56,814 nucleotides of DNA from NCBI GenBank assembly GCA_017478085.1, contig JAFVEE010000018.1:1-56814 (forward strand), read 5' to 3'. The position numbers and the translations under genes are program-made. This document shows positions 25,429-34,369 of the stretch, piece by piece (the first letter of the stretch is position 1; each line of letters begins with the position of its first letter). The notes beneath the pieces are model-generated. The model was not told the origin of the DNA and searched no databases. It saw only the letters and a program-made list of their open reading frames with translations. This DNA is from Prevotella sp. (GTDB taxonomy: Bacteria; Bacteroidota; Bacteroidia; Bacteroidales; Bacteroidaceae).

Positions 25429-25463
25429 CACCAGTTTTTTTACACTAACCCAACAAAACATTT

Positions 25464-28400
25464 ATGAAACAATTCGGAAAACTTCTACTGAGCTTGATGC
25501 TCGTGTTTGCCAGTACGGCATTGTACGCGCAAACAGAGATTACCGGCACCGTGGTCGACCCGCAAGGCGAGCCCATCATAGGTGCAACGGTGATGGTGAA
25601 AGGTACGTCGAACGGCACGGTGACCGACTTCGACGGCAACTTCAAACTGAAGGCCGACGCTGGTGCCACGCTCGTGTTTACCTACATTGGCTTCGACAAG
25701 CAGGAGCTGCCCGCCCAGGCCGCTATGCAGGTGACGATGAAGGACAACGCCGCCGAGCTGGCCGAGGTGGTGGTGACCGGCTACCAGGTGCAGCGCAAGG
25801 CCGACCTGACCGGCTCAGTGGCCGTGATGGACATGAAAGGCCCCATGAGCGAGAGCGACCCCAACGTGATGAACTCGATGCAGGGCAAGCTGCCCGGCGT
25901 GAACATCGTGACCGACCCCGCCCCCGGTGGCGGCAGCTCGAGCATTCGCGTGCGTGGTATGGCCTCGGTGAATGGCGGCGACCCCCTCTACGTGATCGAC
26001 GGTGTGGCCTCGACCGAGAACCTGAACTCGCTGAATGCAGCCGACATCGAGTCGATCCAGGTGCTGAAGGATGCCTCCAGTGCCTCTATCTATGGTAGCC
26101 GCGCCGCCAACGGCGTGATCATCATCACCACCAAGCGCGGCAAGCAGGGCAAGATGGCCGTCAACGTGAGCTACAACGCTGCCGTGCAGACCGTGGCCCG
26201 CACGTTCGACGTGCTCTCGGCTGACGAGTGGGGCCGTGCCTACTGGCAGGCTGCCCAGAACGACGGCATTCCCCCCTCGGGTGCCGCTGCCCTCTATGGC
26301 ACGGGTGCCACGCCCCAGCTGGTGAGCACCCTGAACGGCCACAACACTGCCAATACCGACTGGCAGAAGGAAGTGTACAGCGCTGCCTGGACCCACAACC
26401 TCTCGGCCAGCATCTCGAATGCCTCGGAAAAGGGCTCCTACCTCTTCTCGGGCAACTACATCAACCAGAATGGTCTGATGGACGAGACCTTCTACCGCCG
26501 CTTTACGGCCCGTGTGAACTCGACCTACAACTTTAATAAATACGTGCGTGTGGGCGAGAACCTGATGGTGGCCAACTGGCAGAACCGCGGTGCCGATACC
26601 AACGGCGACCGTGGCATTCCCTACAGCGCCATGCGCCAGCACCCCGCACTGCCTGTTTATAACGGTGATACCTTCGGCAATGCGCAGACCATGCTGGGCA
26701 GCGACATCGACAACCCCGTTCAGACCCTCTACAACAGCCGCGACAACACGAACAACTCGTGGCGCATCTTCGGCAATGCCTACATCGACATCATGCCCAT
26801 CAAGGGCCTCACGCTGAAGAGCAACATCGGCGTGGAGCACTCGCAGTTCCTGAACAAGACCCTGACCCGCAAGGTGAAGGAGAGCGATGCCAACACCAAC
26901 CGCGCCGTGAGCCGCGGCTATGGTGAGGGCGACACCTGGACGTGGACCAACACGGCCAACTATCTCTTCGACATTGCCGGACAGCACCACTTCACCATCC
27001 TGGCCGGTACCGAGGCCATCAAGTATTCATACGAAGATCTCTCGGCCTGGCGCAACGACTATGCCTTCGAGGATGCCGACTACATGCAGATAGGTGCCGG
27101 CTCGGGCTCGATGACCAACGGTGGCGGCAAGCAGGAGTGGGCCCTGTTCTCGCTCTTCGGCAAGATCGACTATAACTTTGCCGACCGCTACCTGTTCTCG
27201 GCCACCCTGCGCCGCGACCAGAGCTCGCGCCTGGCCAAGGACAACAACTCGGGCGTGTTCCCCGCCTTCTCGGGTGCCTGGCGCGTCAGCGAGGAGAAGT
27301 TCTGGCCGCAGAACAACATCGTGGGCGACGTGAAGCTGCGCCTGGCCTGGGGTCAGAACGGTAACTCGTGGATGCCCTCCAACTATCCTGCCTATACCAC
27401 CTACGTCTACGAGCTGGGCAATGCCGCCTACGACCTGAACGGCACCAACACCGGCCTGGTGAGCGGCGTGAAGATTGCCTCGACCGGCAACCCCGACCTG
27501 AAGTGGGAGACCACCACGCAGACCAACTTCGGTATCGATGCCTACCTCTTTGGCGGTGCCGTGAGCCTGGCCTTCGACTACTACTGGAAGAACACCAAGG
27601 ACATGATTACCAAGCCCGCAGCACCTGCCGTGGCTGGTGAGAATGCCGACCAGTACACCAACACGGGCGAGATGAAGAACCGTGGCTTCGAGCTGAACCT
27701 GGGCTACCACTCGCCCAAGTACGGCGACTTCTCGTGGGATGGCAACCTGAACATGTCGATGTATCGCAACGAGCTGGTGAAGCTGAACGACGACGTGACC
27801 TATATGGGCGGCGACTTCCGCCTCATCGAAGGCGAGCCTATGGGCATGTACTATGGCTACGTGTGCGACGGCATCTTCCAGAACCAGGATCAGGTGAACA
27901 ACCACGCACAGCAGCCTGGCAAGGGCGTGGGCCGACTGATCTACCGCGACCTGAACGGCGACGACGTGATCGATGCCGACGACCGCTGCATCATTGGTGA
28001 CCCCAATCCCGACTTCAGCCTGGGCCTCACGCTCTCGGCCAACTACAAGCAGTGGCAGCTGTCGGCCTTCTTCGCTGGCGACTTCGGCTTCGACATCTAC
28101 AACGGCACGCGCAAGCAGCTGGAGTTCATGAGCTATGGCAACACCTACACCAACCGTGGTGTCGACGTGCTCGATGCCTGGCGTCCCGACAACACCGGTG
28201 CCGACATTCCCGCACTGAGCACCATCGACGACAACAACGAGACCCGCATGTCGACCTACTTCGTCGAGGATGGCTCGTACCTGAAGTGCAAGTACGTGAA
28301 GCTGAGCTACAACTTCCAGGACCAGCCCTGGATGAAGACCATCGGCCTGCAGGCACTGAATGTCTACGGACAGGTGGACAACCTCTTCACCATTACCAGC

Positions 28401-28514
28401 TACAGCGGCCTGGATCCCGAGGTGCCCGTGGCCGACTGGAATGCCGCCCGCGTAGACAACGGCCCCTATCCCCGTGCACGCACCTTCTCGGTGGGACTGA
28501 ACGTGACATTCTAA
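25464..28514 (+). CDS. SusC-like TonB-dependent outer-membrane transporter (fructan-type, first copy)
   Basis: The frame encodes 1016 residues. A signal peptide (MKQFGKLLLSLMLVFASTAL) is followed by a carboxypeptidase D-like domain ('GTVVDPQGEPIIGATVMVKG', 20-100), then a plug domain with 'LAEVVVTGYQVQRKADLTGS' and 'IRVRGMASVNGGDPLYVIDG', 'SIYGSRAANGVIIITTKRGK'. A beta-barrel follows and ends in a C-terminal Phe ('RTFSVGLNVTF'). It imports oligosaccharides with the SusD partner 30 nt downstream, driven by TonB. Its first 300 nt and its promoter are nearly the same as those of the gene at 42622, while plug and barrel have diverged. No GH gene follows directly, so degradation must rely on enzymes from the second cluster. 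Confidence 0.95.
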   Translation: MKQFGKLLLSLMLVFASTALYAQTEITGTVVDPQGEPIIGATVMVKGTSNGTVTDFDGNFKLKADAGATLVFTYIGFDKQELPAQAAMQVTMKDNAAELAEVVVTGYQVQRKADLTGSVAVMDMKGPMSESDPNVMNSMQGKLPGVNIVTDPAPGGGSSSIRVRGMASVNGGDPLYVIDGVASTENLNSLNAADIESIQVLKDASSASIYGSRAANGVIIITTKRGKQGKMAVNVSYNAAVQTVARTFDVLSADEWGRAYWQAAQNDGIPPSGAAALYGTGATPQLVSTLNGHNTANTDWQKEVYSAAWTHNLSASISNASEKGSYLFSGNYINQNGLMDETFYRRFTARVNSTYNFNKYVRVGENLMVANWQNRGADTNGDRGIPYSAMRQHPALPVYNGDTFGNAQTMLGSDIDNPVQTLYNSRDNTNNSWRIFGNAYIDIMPIKGLTLKSNIGVEHSQFLNKTLTRKVKESDANTNRAVSRGYGEGDTWTWTNTANYLFDIAGQHHFTILAGTEAIKYSYEDLSAWRNDYAFEDADYMQIGAGSGSMTNGGGKQEWALFSLFGKIDYNFADRYLFSATLRRDQSSRLAKDNNSGVFPAFSGAWRVSEEKFWPQNNIVGDVKLRLAWGQNGNSWMPSNYPAYTTYVYELGNAAYDLNGTNTGLVSGVKIASTGNPDLKWETTTQTNFGIDAYLFGGAVSLAFDYYWKNTKDMITKPAAPAVAGENADQYTNTGEMKNRGFELNLGYHSPKYGDFSWDGNLNMSMYRNELVKLNDDVTYMGGDFRLIEGEPMGMYYGYVCDGIFQNQDQVNNHAQQPGKGVGRLIYRDLNGDDVIDADDRCIIGDPNPDFSLGLTLSANYKQWQLSAFFAGDFGFDIYNGTRKQLEFMSYGNTYTNRGVDVLDAWRPDNTGADIPALSTIDDNNETRMSTYFVEDGSYLKCKYVKLSYNFQDQPWMKTIGLQALNVYGQVDNLFTITSYSGLDPEVPVADWNAARVDNGPYPRARTFSVGLNVTF

Positions 28515-28544
28515 CTTGAAGACTGAAAACTGAACATTAAATAA

Positions 28545-30251
28545 ATGAAGATTATGATGACCAAATATATCAAGACAATCTGTGCAATCAGTCTACTCTG
28601 CGGGTTTACTGCTTGCGACGATATGCTCGACACCGTGCCCCAGGGCATCTTTACGGCAGAGCAGCTGAACAATGCCTCTGAGGAGGCCCTCGACGGACTG
28701 ATGGCCTCGGCCTACGCCGGACTGGAGTCGCACTTCATTGGCAACAACGAGGCCTTTGCCGGCCCCTCGACCAACTGGATCTTCGACGTGCGCAGCGACG
28801 ATGCCTACAAGGGCGGCGGCGGCACTGGTATGGAGGAGAACATTCACCTGCTCGAGGTGAGTGAGATCAATGCCGACAACGTGAGCGGCCAGGACAAGTG
28901 GCAGAACAACTACTGGGCCATCGTGCGTGTGCACAAGGCTATGCAGGCCCTGCAGCAGGCCGGCTCGGTGAAGAACGGCGACCAGCTGATGGGCGAGCTG
29001 AAGACGCTGCGCGCCTGGTACTACTTCGACCTCATTCGCATCTTCAACCGCATTCCCTACGCCACCGAGAACGAAGACCTGACCACGAAGACCAACGACG
29101 AGTACAGCCGCGACGAGATCTTCGGCTTCATCAAGCGCGACCTCGAAGAGGCCATCGCCGTGTTGCCCGAGACCAAGAACGGTGCCCGCATCACCCGCAC
29201 CACGGCCCAGGCCATCCTGGCCAAGGTGTGCGCCTTCCTGAGCGACTGGGAGGGGGTGAAGGCAAATGCCGATGCGGTGATTCAGAGCGGGCAGTACAGC
29301 CTCTACAATAACTTCGGCGACCTGTCGAAGATACAGTTCAACAATGGCAGCGAGAGCATCTTCGCCATGCAGTGCTCCACGGCCAACAACAACAGCCACA
29401 TCAACTGGCCCAACCTGCTGAACTGCACCTACAGCGACGGCGACCTCTACGGCACGGGCGACGACTTCTTCTATGGTTCGCAGAACCTGGTCAACGCCTA
29501 TCGCACCAATCCTGATACCGGCCTGCCCTATCTCGACGGCACCTTCAATCAGGTGAACGTCACTGCCGACTACGACGGCACGCTCGACCCCCGTCTCGAC
29601 TTCACCGTGGGCCGCATCGGCATGCCCTGGCGTGGTCACACCTACACGCAGGGCTGGTGCCGTGCCTACGACATCTACGGCGAATACTCGAACAAGAAGG
29701 GATGGCCCGCTCCCGAGGAGTGCTATCAGGGATGGCCCTGGGGCTGCAACTCGCTCAACTTTATGTTCATTCGCTATGCCGACATCGTGCTGCTGAAGGC
29801 CGAGGCCCTCGTTGAGCTGGCCACGGGCAACAACGCCGCCGAGGACAACGGGCTGAAGGAGGCCCGCGACCTGGTGAACCAGATTCGCCAGCGTGCCCAG
29901 AACAGCATCGACGGCAGCTATTCGCCCCAGGATCTCGACCCCTCGCGTGCCGATTACTTCGTGGGCCTCTATCCCACCGACTGGGATGGCAACCTCTACT
30001 GGACCAAGGAGCGTGCCCGTATGGCCGTGCGCATGGAGCGCCGTCTGGAGCTGGCCCTCGAAGGCAACCGCTGGTTCGACCTCGTGCGCTGGGGTAGCGA
30101 CTACCTCATGCAGACCATGAACACCTATATGGAGCAGGAGGCCGCCCTGCGCCCCTACTACCAGGGCCGCTCGGTGAGTGCCAACGAGATTCTGCTGCCC
30201 GTGCCGCAGGCCGAGATCGACAACTCTAACGGACTTTACAAACAGTATTAA
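28545..30251 (+). CDS. SusD-like surface lipoprotein (first copy)
   Basis: The frame encodes 568 residues. It is a lipoprotein with lipobox 'LLCGFTAC' (Cys about 25, followed by acidic 'DDMLD', the Bacteroidetes surface-export signal). SusD hallmarks: 'QNNYWAIVRVHKAMQALQQA' in the TPR core, 'LRAWYYFDLIRIFNRIPYA' and 'VRMERRLELALEGNRWFDLV' near the C-terminus, and 'ANEILLPVPQAEIDNS' at the end. It binds glycan at the cell surface and forms the lid of the SusC channel. It is co-transcribed with the SusC gene (30-nt gap) and with the DUF4960 gene. Confidence 0.95.
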   Translation: MKIMMTKYIKTICAISLLCGFTACDDMLDTVPQGIFTAEQLNNASEEALDGLMASAYAGLESHFIGNNEAFAGPSTNWIFDVRSDDAYKGGGGTGMEENIHLLEVSEINADNVSGQDKWQNNYWAIVRVHKAMQALQQAGSVKNGDQLMGELKTLRAWYYFDLIRIFNRIPYATENEDLTTKTNDEYSRDEIFGFIKRDLEEAIAVLPETKNGARITRTTAQAILAKVCAFLSDWEGVKANADAVIQSGQYSLYNNFGDLSKIQFNNGSESIFAMQCSTANNNSHINWPNLLNCTYSDGDLYGTGDDFFYGSQNLVNAYRTNPDTGLPYLDGTFNQVNVTADYDGTLDPRLDFTVGRIGMPWRGHTYTQGWCRAYDIYGEYSNKKGWPAPEECYQGWPWGCNSLNFMFIRYADIVLLKAEALVELATGNNAAEDNGLKEARDLVNQIRQRAQNSIDGSYSPQDLDPSRADYFVGLYPTDWDGNLYWTKERARMAVRMERRLELALEGNRWFDLVRWGSDYLMQTMNTYMEQEAALRPYYQGRSVSANEILLPVPQAEIDNSNGLYKQY

Positions 30252-30282
30252 AATTCACCATCTTAATTCATTCCATTAGATT

Positions 30283-32280
30283 ATGAAAGCTATATATAAG
30301 ATATTTGGTGTGGCCTGCATGGCTTGTGGACTTTGGGCCTGCTCCGACGTGGAGTACGAGGCTTCGGCATCGCAGGCAGTCGACCGGGTGAGCAATCTCG
30401 TGGCCGACTATCAGGACGGCAGCCGCCAGGTGACCCTGCGCTGGGACAACCCCTCGATGGGCGGCCAGACGGGCATTCGCATCGTGAAGGACGATAAGGA
30501 CATTATGGACTTCGATGAGGTCTTCAACTCCTACTTCATCAAGAAAGCCGCCGTCAATACCGACGTGGCCTACACCGTGAAGGCCCGCTTCGGCCAGGTG
30601 TTCTCCGAGGGCCAGACCGTGCGCTTCAACATAGCCTACGAGAAGCAGGCCGGGGCATCGAAGATTGCCATGCTCGTGGCCAATGACTACGAGCAGAGTG
30701 CCGACGAGCAGGACGCTGTGGCCTGGTTCCGCAAGAACTACGTAGAGACGGGCAAGGGCGTGCTGGTGACACCCGCCACCATCGACGAGCTCGACATTGA
30801 GCAGCAGGTGGCCTGCTGGGTGATGTGCGACCGCATCGGCATCGACAAGGGCTGGAAGAACCTGCCCGGCGACCTGGCATCCAACGCTACCATCGAAGCC
30901 CTGAAAGCCTTCGCAGCCGACGGTGGCAACCTCTTCCTCACCAACCACGCCACCCAGCTCACCGTGGCCCTGGGCCGCATCGACGAGGCCTATGCCCCTG
31001 GGCTCTTTGGCAGTGGCGAGGGTGGCCCGAACCCCGACGTGTGGGGCTCGCAGCCCATCATTGGCAATGCCGAGGGACAGATCTACGACCATAGCGGTCA
31101 CGACATCTATCGTGGCATGACCTTCACCGCTGGCCTGTACGACCGTAGCATCTACTGCTTCGAGGGCAATGGCGTGAAGGGCGACCACAACTGTATGTGG
31201 GACCTGAACGCCTACGGCCTGCCTGCCAACCCCAACGTGGTGAAGGCTTGGGAAGACCTGACCAGCTCGCACGTGCTCGGCACCTGGAACCACGTCGTCG
31301 ACTACTGCTGCGCCGGTATCATCGACTTCGATCCCACCACCGCCTTCGCCGGTCGTGTGCTGGCCGTGGGCCTGGCCTCGTATGAGTGGAACATTGGTGG
31401 CGATAATGCCTACCAGTCGCAGCTGGAGAAGTTCACCAGCAACTGCCTTGCTTACGTCAGCACGCCTGCCGAGCAGAAGGTGGTCATGCTCGTGGCCAAC
31501 GACTACGAGCAGAGTGCCGACGAGAAGGATGCCGCCGAATGGTTCCGCCAGACCTACGTCGCCGCTGGCAAGGGCGTGCTCATGACGCCTGCCACCATCG
31601 ACGAGCTCGATATTGAGCAGAGCCCCGTGTGCTGGGTGATGTGCGACCGCATCGGCATCGAGAAGGGCTGGAAGAACCTGCCCGGCGACCTGGCCTCTAA
31701 CGCTACCATCGAAGCCCTGAAGGCCTTCGCAGCCGACGGTGGCAACCTGCTGCTCACCAACCACGCCACCCAGCTCACCGTGGCCCTGGGCCGCATCGAC
31801 GAGGCCTACGCCCCTGGGCTCTTCGGCAGTGGCGAGGGTGGCCCGAACCCCGACGTGTGGGGCTCGCAGCCCATCATTGGCAATGCCGAGGGTCAGATCT
31901 ACGACCACTCGCAGCACGACATCTACTGGGGTATGGACTTCGTGAGCGGCCTGTACGACCGTAGCATCTACTGCTTCGAGGGCAATGGCGTGAAGGGCGA
32001 CCATAACTGCATGTGGGACCTGAACGCCTACGGTCTGGCCCCCAACCCCAACGTGGTGAAGGCCTGGGAAGACATGACCAACAGCACCGTGCTGGGCACC
32101 TGGAACCACGTTGTCGACTACTGCTGCGCCGGTATCATCGACTTTGCTCCCACCACCACCTTCGCCGGTCGCATCGTGGCCGTGGGCCTGGCTTCCTACG
32201 AGTGGAACATCGGCGAGCCGAACCAGTACCAAGGGCAGCTGGAGCGTTTCACCCAGAACTGCATCAGCTATCTGAAATAA
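30283..32280 (+). CDS. Lipoprotein with tandem DUF4960 domains (surface glycan-binding)
   Basis: The frame encodes 665 residues. The lipobox is 'ACGLWAC' (Cys 20). An FN3/Ig-like domain spans about 22-125 ('QVTLRWDNPSMGGQTGIRIV'). Two DUF4960 copies follow, residues 127-398 and 399-665, which differ at only about one residue in ten: 'VANDYEQSADEQDAVAWF' versus 'VANDYEQSADEKDAAEWF', and an identical 'GLFGSGEGGPNPDVWGSQPI'. DUF4960 proteins sit in fructan loci as surface glycan-binding proteins, next to SusD. The second susCD cluster has a single-copy relative at 47561. The duplication may raise avidity for a polymer. It is followed by a terminator at 32324. Confidence 0.88.
   Translation: MKAIYKIFGVACMACGLWACSDVEYEASASQAVDRVSNLVADYQDGSRQVTLRWDNPSMGGQTGIRIVKDDKDIMDFDEVFNSYFIKKAAVNTDVAYTVKARFGQVFSEGQTVRFNIAYEKQAGASKIAMLVANDYEQSADEQDAVAWFRKNYVETGKGVLVTPATIDELDIEQQVACWVMCDRIGIDKGWKNLPGDLASNATIEALKAFAADGGNLFLTNHATQLTVALGRIDEAYAPGLFGSGEGGPNPDVWGSQPIIGNAEGQIYDHSGHDIYRGMTFTAGLYDRSIYCFEGNGVKGDHNCMWDLNAYGLPANPNVVKAWEDLTSSHVLGTWNHVVDYCCAGIIDFDPTTAFAGRVLAVGLASYEWNIGGDNAYQSQLEKFTSNCLAYVSTPAEQKVVMLVANDYEQSADEKDAAEWFRQTYVAAGKGVLMTPATIDELDIEQSPVCWVMCDRIGIEKGWKNLPGDLASNATIEALKAFAADGGNLLLTNHATQLTVALGRIDEAYAPGLFGSGEGGPNPDVWGSQPIIGNAEGQIYDHSQHDIYWGMDFVSGLYDRSIYCFEGNGVKGDHNCMWDLNAYGLAPNPNVVKAWEDMTNSTVLGTWNHVVDYCCAGIIDFAPTTTFAGRIVAVGLASYEWNIGEPNQYQGQLERFTQNCISYLK
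30661..32277 (+). repeat. Intragenic direct duplication (about 0.8 kb x 2)
   Basis: 30661-31476 and 31477-32277 encode the two DUF4960 domains and remain highly similar in DNA, including long identical stretches around 30860-31080 and 31680-31900. This is a recent in-frame duplication. Confidence 0.85.
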
Positions 32281-32323
32281 GCAGAACGTTTCATTCGTTA
32301 CATAGATAAGTTAGTATTGTTAG

Positions 32324-32354
32324 GGCAGCGATAGCACCAGAGGTTATCGCTGCC
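32324..32354 (+). terminator. Terminator of the first SusCD-DUF4960 operon
   Basis: GGCAGCGATA (32324-32333) pairs with TATCGCTGCC (32345-32354), followed by GCTTTATTG. It lies 44 nt after the stop of the DUF4960 gene. Confidence 0.8.
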
Positions 32355-32364
32355 GCTTTATTGT

Positions 32365-32523
32365 GGTACAAAACGGCCTTGTTGGCGGTGCAAAACGGTT
32401 ATGATCGCGGTACAAAAGTGCCGTTCTTGCAACTTTTGGCTATAAGCAAAAGACCTTTCGCTTAGAAGCAAAAGGCCTTGCGGTTGTAAGCAAAAGGGCT
32501 TGCGCTTACAAGCAAAAACTGCC
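32365..32523. repeat. 22-nt periodic array C
   Basis: GGT(A/G)CAAAA units start at 32365, 32387 and 32409, and AAGCAAAAGGCCTTGCGCTT-like units start at 32444, 32466, 32488 and 32510. Within each group the spacing is exactly 22 nt. The second group has a near-palindromic core (AAGC...AAGGCCTT...GCTT). The sequence is unrelated to arrays A and B but the period is the same. It lies between the convergent operon end and the HU-like gene. Confidence 0.85.
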
Positions 32524-32543
32524 AGAATGTGTGGCACAGCTGA

Positions 32544-33164
32544 CTATGTCTCGGTGTAGACGTATGTGCCGCCCATCTTGGTGCGCAGCAGGCGGGGCGC
32601 ATCGCCTTGGCACCAGGCGTCGAGCTGCTTGCGGGCCGAGTGGTAGGTCAGGCCGCTGTTGCGCATAAAGGAGCGCACGTCGGCATAGCCCCGCTCGTCA
32701 AGGCATCGCTGCAAGGCACGCTCTAAGTGGGCCGTGTCTGCCGACAGCTTCTGCGTGTCGGGATTGCCCACAGGTCGGAAGCCGTTCGTCCAGCGATCCA
32801 CTTTCTCAACAAACTCGCGTGTAGGCGTGAACTCGATGCCCTGCAGCTCCACATCGAGACTGCCCACCTTGTCGGCCGTGGTCTTCTCGCTTCGCAGTCC
32901 AATCTTCGGCGCAAACGAGCCAAAGGGTGTCTCAATGCGGTCGCCATCGCCCAGCCAGACCTTCGAGGCCTCCATAAAAACATCGAGCACACGGGTCATC
33001 TCACCCGCTTGCAGGGCATAGTGGCGGGCGCAGTACTCGTCCAGCTCTGCCAGCGTCCGGCGGCGCAGCCCATAAGGCCGCACATATACATAGTTTCGTC
33101 CCTCTTTGTCTTTCAGCGGTGCAGGATGCACCTCAAACAACATTCCGTCTTCTTTGCGTGGCAT
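32544..33164 (-). CDS. HU-like DNA-binding protein with C-terminal extension
   Basis: The frame encodes 206 residues from the ATG at 33164 (MPRKEDGMLF). An upstream ATG at 33227 would run through the promoter. Residues about 10-125 follow the Bacteroidetes HU-like fold ('LAELDEYCARHYALQAGEMT', 'FMEASKVWLGDGDRIETPFG', 'EFTPTREFVEKVDRW'), which in this phylum is a single-chain relative of HU/IHF. The extension (about 145-206) has a helical 'RGYADVRSFMRNSGLTYHSA' that resembles a small DNA-binding helix pair. The probable role is nucleoid organisation. It lies at the border of the accessory island, next to a 22-nt array. Confidence 0.75.
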   Translation of the reverse strand: MPRKEDGMLFEVHPAPLKDKEGRNYVYVRPYGLRRRTLAELDEYCARHYALQAGEMTRVLDVFMEASKVWLGDGDRIETPFGSFAPKIGLRSEKTTADKVGSLDVELQGIEFTPTREFVEKVDRWTNGFRPVGNPDTQKLSADTAHLERALQRCLDERGYADVRSFMRNSGLTYHSARKQLDAWCQGDAPRLLRTKMGGTYVYTET

Positions 33165-33191
33165 AGTATTAATCTTGATGCAATTTGAGTG

Positions 33192-33199
33192 CAAAATTA
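33192..33199 (-). promoter_or_regulatory. -7 element of the HU-like gene
   Basis: TAATTTTG on the minus strand, 27 nt before the ATG at 33164. It is divergent from the fic promoter. Confidence 0.6.
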
Positions 33200-33260
33200 C
33201 GAAGAAACCACGAGACGGCAAATACAAAATAGGTAAAAATCATAAAAATCAGGTCTATAA

Positions 33261-33347
33261 TGCACAGAAAGGGCGTGCGTTCTCACAGAAATTGTGTAAC
33301 TTTGCCGCAAACTTTTATTATCGTATGTATGGCAGAGAATCTAAAAC
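33261..33347 (+). repeat. Promoter-plus-start repeat, copy 1 (in front of and into fic)
   Basis: The stretch holds the -7 element TAACTTTG (33297-33304), the leader and the codons ATGGCAGAGAATCTAAAA of fic. It matches 35087-35170 with only scattered differences and a 4-nt indel before the ATG. Confidence 0.9.
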
Positions 33348-34360
33348 AACGATTTCTTCAAACACTCAATGAATACCGCTCTTTGGGGATTTCTGAGCAG
33401 ATAGACTACCAAAAGTTCTATCTGTACTCCATCATTACCCATTCCACAGCCATCGAGGGCTCTACGGTGACGGAAATCGAGAATCAGCTGCTTTTCGACG
33501 AGGGTATCACCGCCAAAGGACGTAGTCTGCAAGAGCAGATGATGAACCTCGACCTAAGGGCAGCATACGAGCACTCTATGCGCCTGGCACATCAGCATAC
33601 TGATTTTTCCATAGAGATGCTTAAGGATTTGTCTGCCATCGTCATGAAGAACACCGGTGGACAATACCATACGGCGCAAGGATCGTTCGATGCATCAAAA
33701 GGTGACCTTCGTCTTGTAGGTGTTACTGCGGGCGTAGGTGGCCGTTCGTATATGAACTACCAGAAAGTGCCTGTCAAGTTAGCAGAATTTTGCCAACAGA
33801 TTAACGAGCGTAGACATACATTGTTGCAAAGTACCGACATCATTGAACAATATCTGTTGAGTTTCGATGCGCATTATCTGCTTGCGACCATCCATCCTTG
33901 GGTTGATGGAAACGGTCGTATGTCCCGTCTTGTGATGAACCATCTGCAATACGAGTTCGGATTAATGCCAATGAAAATTGTTAAAGAGGACAAAGCCGAG
34001 TACATTCAGGCTCTGATTGATTCACGTGAGCAGGAATCGCTCGAACCCTTCCGTGAGTTCATGCTGGAAGAACACATTCGCAATATCACTAAAGAGATAG
34101 AAGAATATAAGAAATCACAAGCTGATGACCCGATAAAAGTTACATCTGACCCGATAAAAGTGTTTGATGACCCGATAAAACGACAACTGTATCAGGCAGT
34201 CGCTCAAGACGGCACACTCAACTATGCAGAGTATGCTGCTCAAATAGGCGTATCCGAAGCTACTGTCAAACGCCGCCTTGGAGAGTTGAAAAAAGAAGGT
34301 GTTATCATCAGAATTGGTAGTAACAAGACAGGGTTCTGGGAGATAGTAAAACAAAAATAA
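33329..34360 (+). CDS. Fic family protein with winged-helix C-terminus
   Basis: The frame encodes 343 residues from the ATG at 33329 (MAENLKQRF), 25 nt after the -7 element. The inhibitory motif '(S/T)xxxE(G/N)' is in the N-terminal helix ('HSTAIEGSTVTEIENQ'), which makes it a self-inhibited class II Fic. The catalytic loop 'HPWVDGNGRMSR' (about 189-200) is complete, so AMP transfer to a protein target is possible. A linker holds three 21-nt tandem repeats (DPIK x3, about 267-284). The C-terminal winged helix is 'EYAAQIGVSEATVKRRLGEL'. Gene X follows after 9 nt. Fic-wHTH proteins are common in Bacteroidetes, with mostly unknown targets. Confidence 0.9.
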   Translation: MAENLKQRFLQTLNEYRSLGISEQIDYQKFYLYSIITHSTAIEGSTVTEIENQLLFDEGITAKGRSLQEQMMNLDLRAAYEHSMRLAHQHTDFSIEMLKDLSAIVMKNTGGQYHTAQGSFDASKGDLRLVGVTAGVGGRSYMNYQKVPVKLAEFCQQINERRHTLLQSTDIIEQYLLSFDAHYLLATIHPWVDGNGRMSRLVMNHLQYEFGLMPMKIVKEDKAEYIQALIDSREQESLEPFREFMLEEHIRNITKEIEEYKKSQADDPIKVTSDPIKVFDDPIKRQLYQAVAQDGTLNYAEYAAQIGVSEATVKRRLGELKKEGVIIRIGSNKTGFWEIVKQK

Positions 34361-34369
34361 ATAGGTTTT

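Noticed and set aside
30268-32232. Long minus-strand open frame (654 codons) opposite the DUF4960 gene
   Set aside because: It is an antisense shadow caused by GC-rich codon use; the plus strand encodes recognisable lipoprotein domains.
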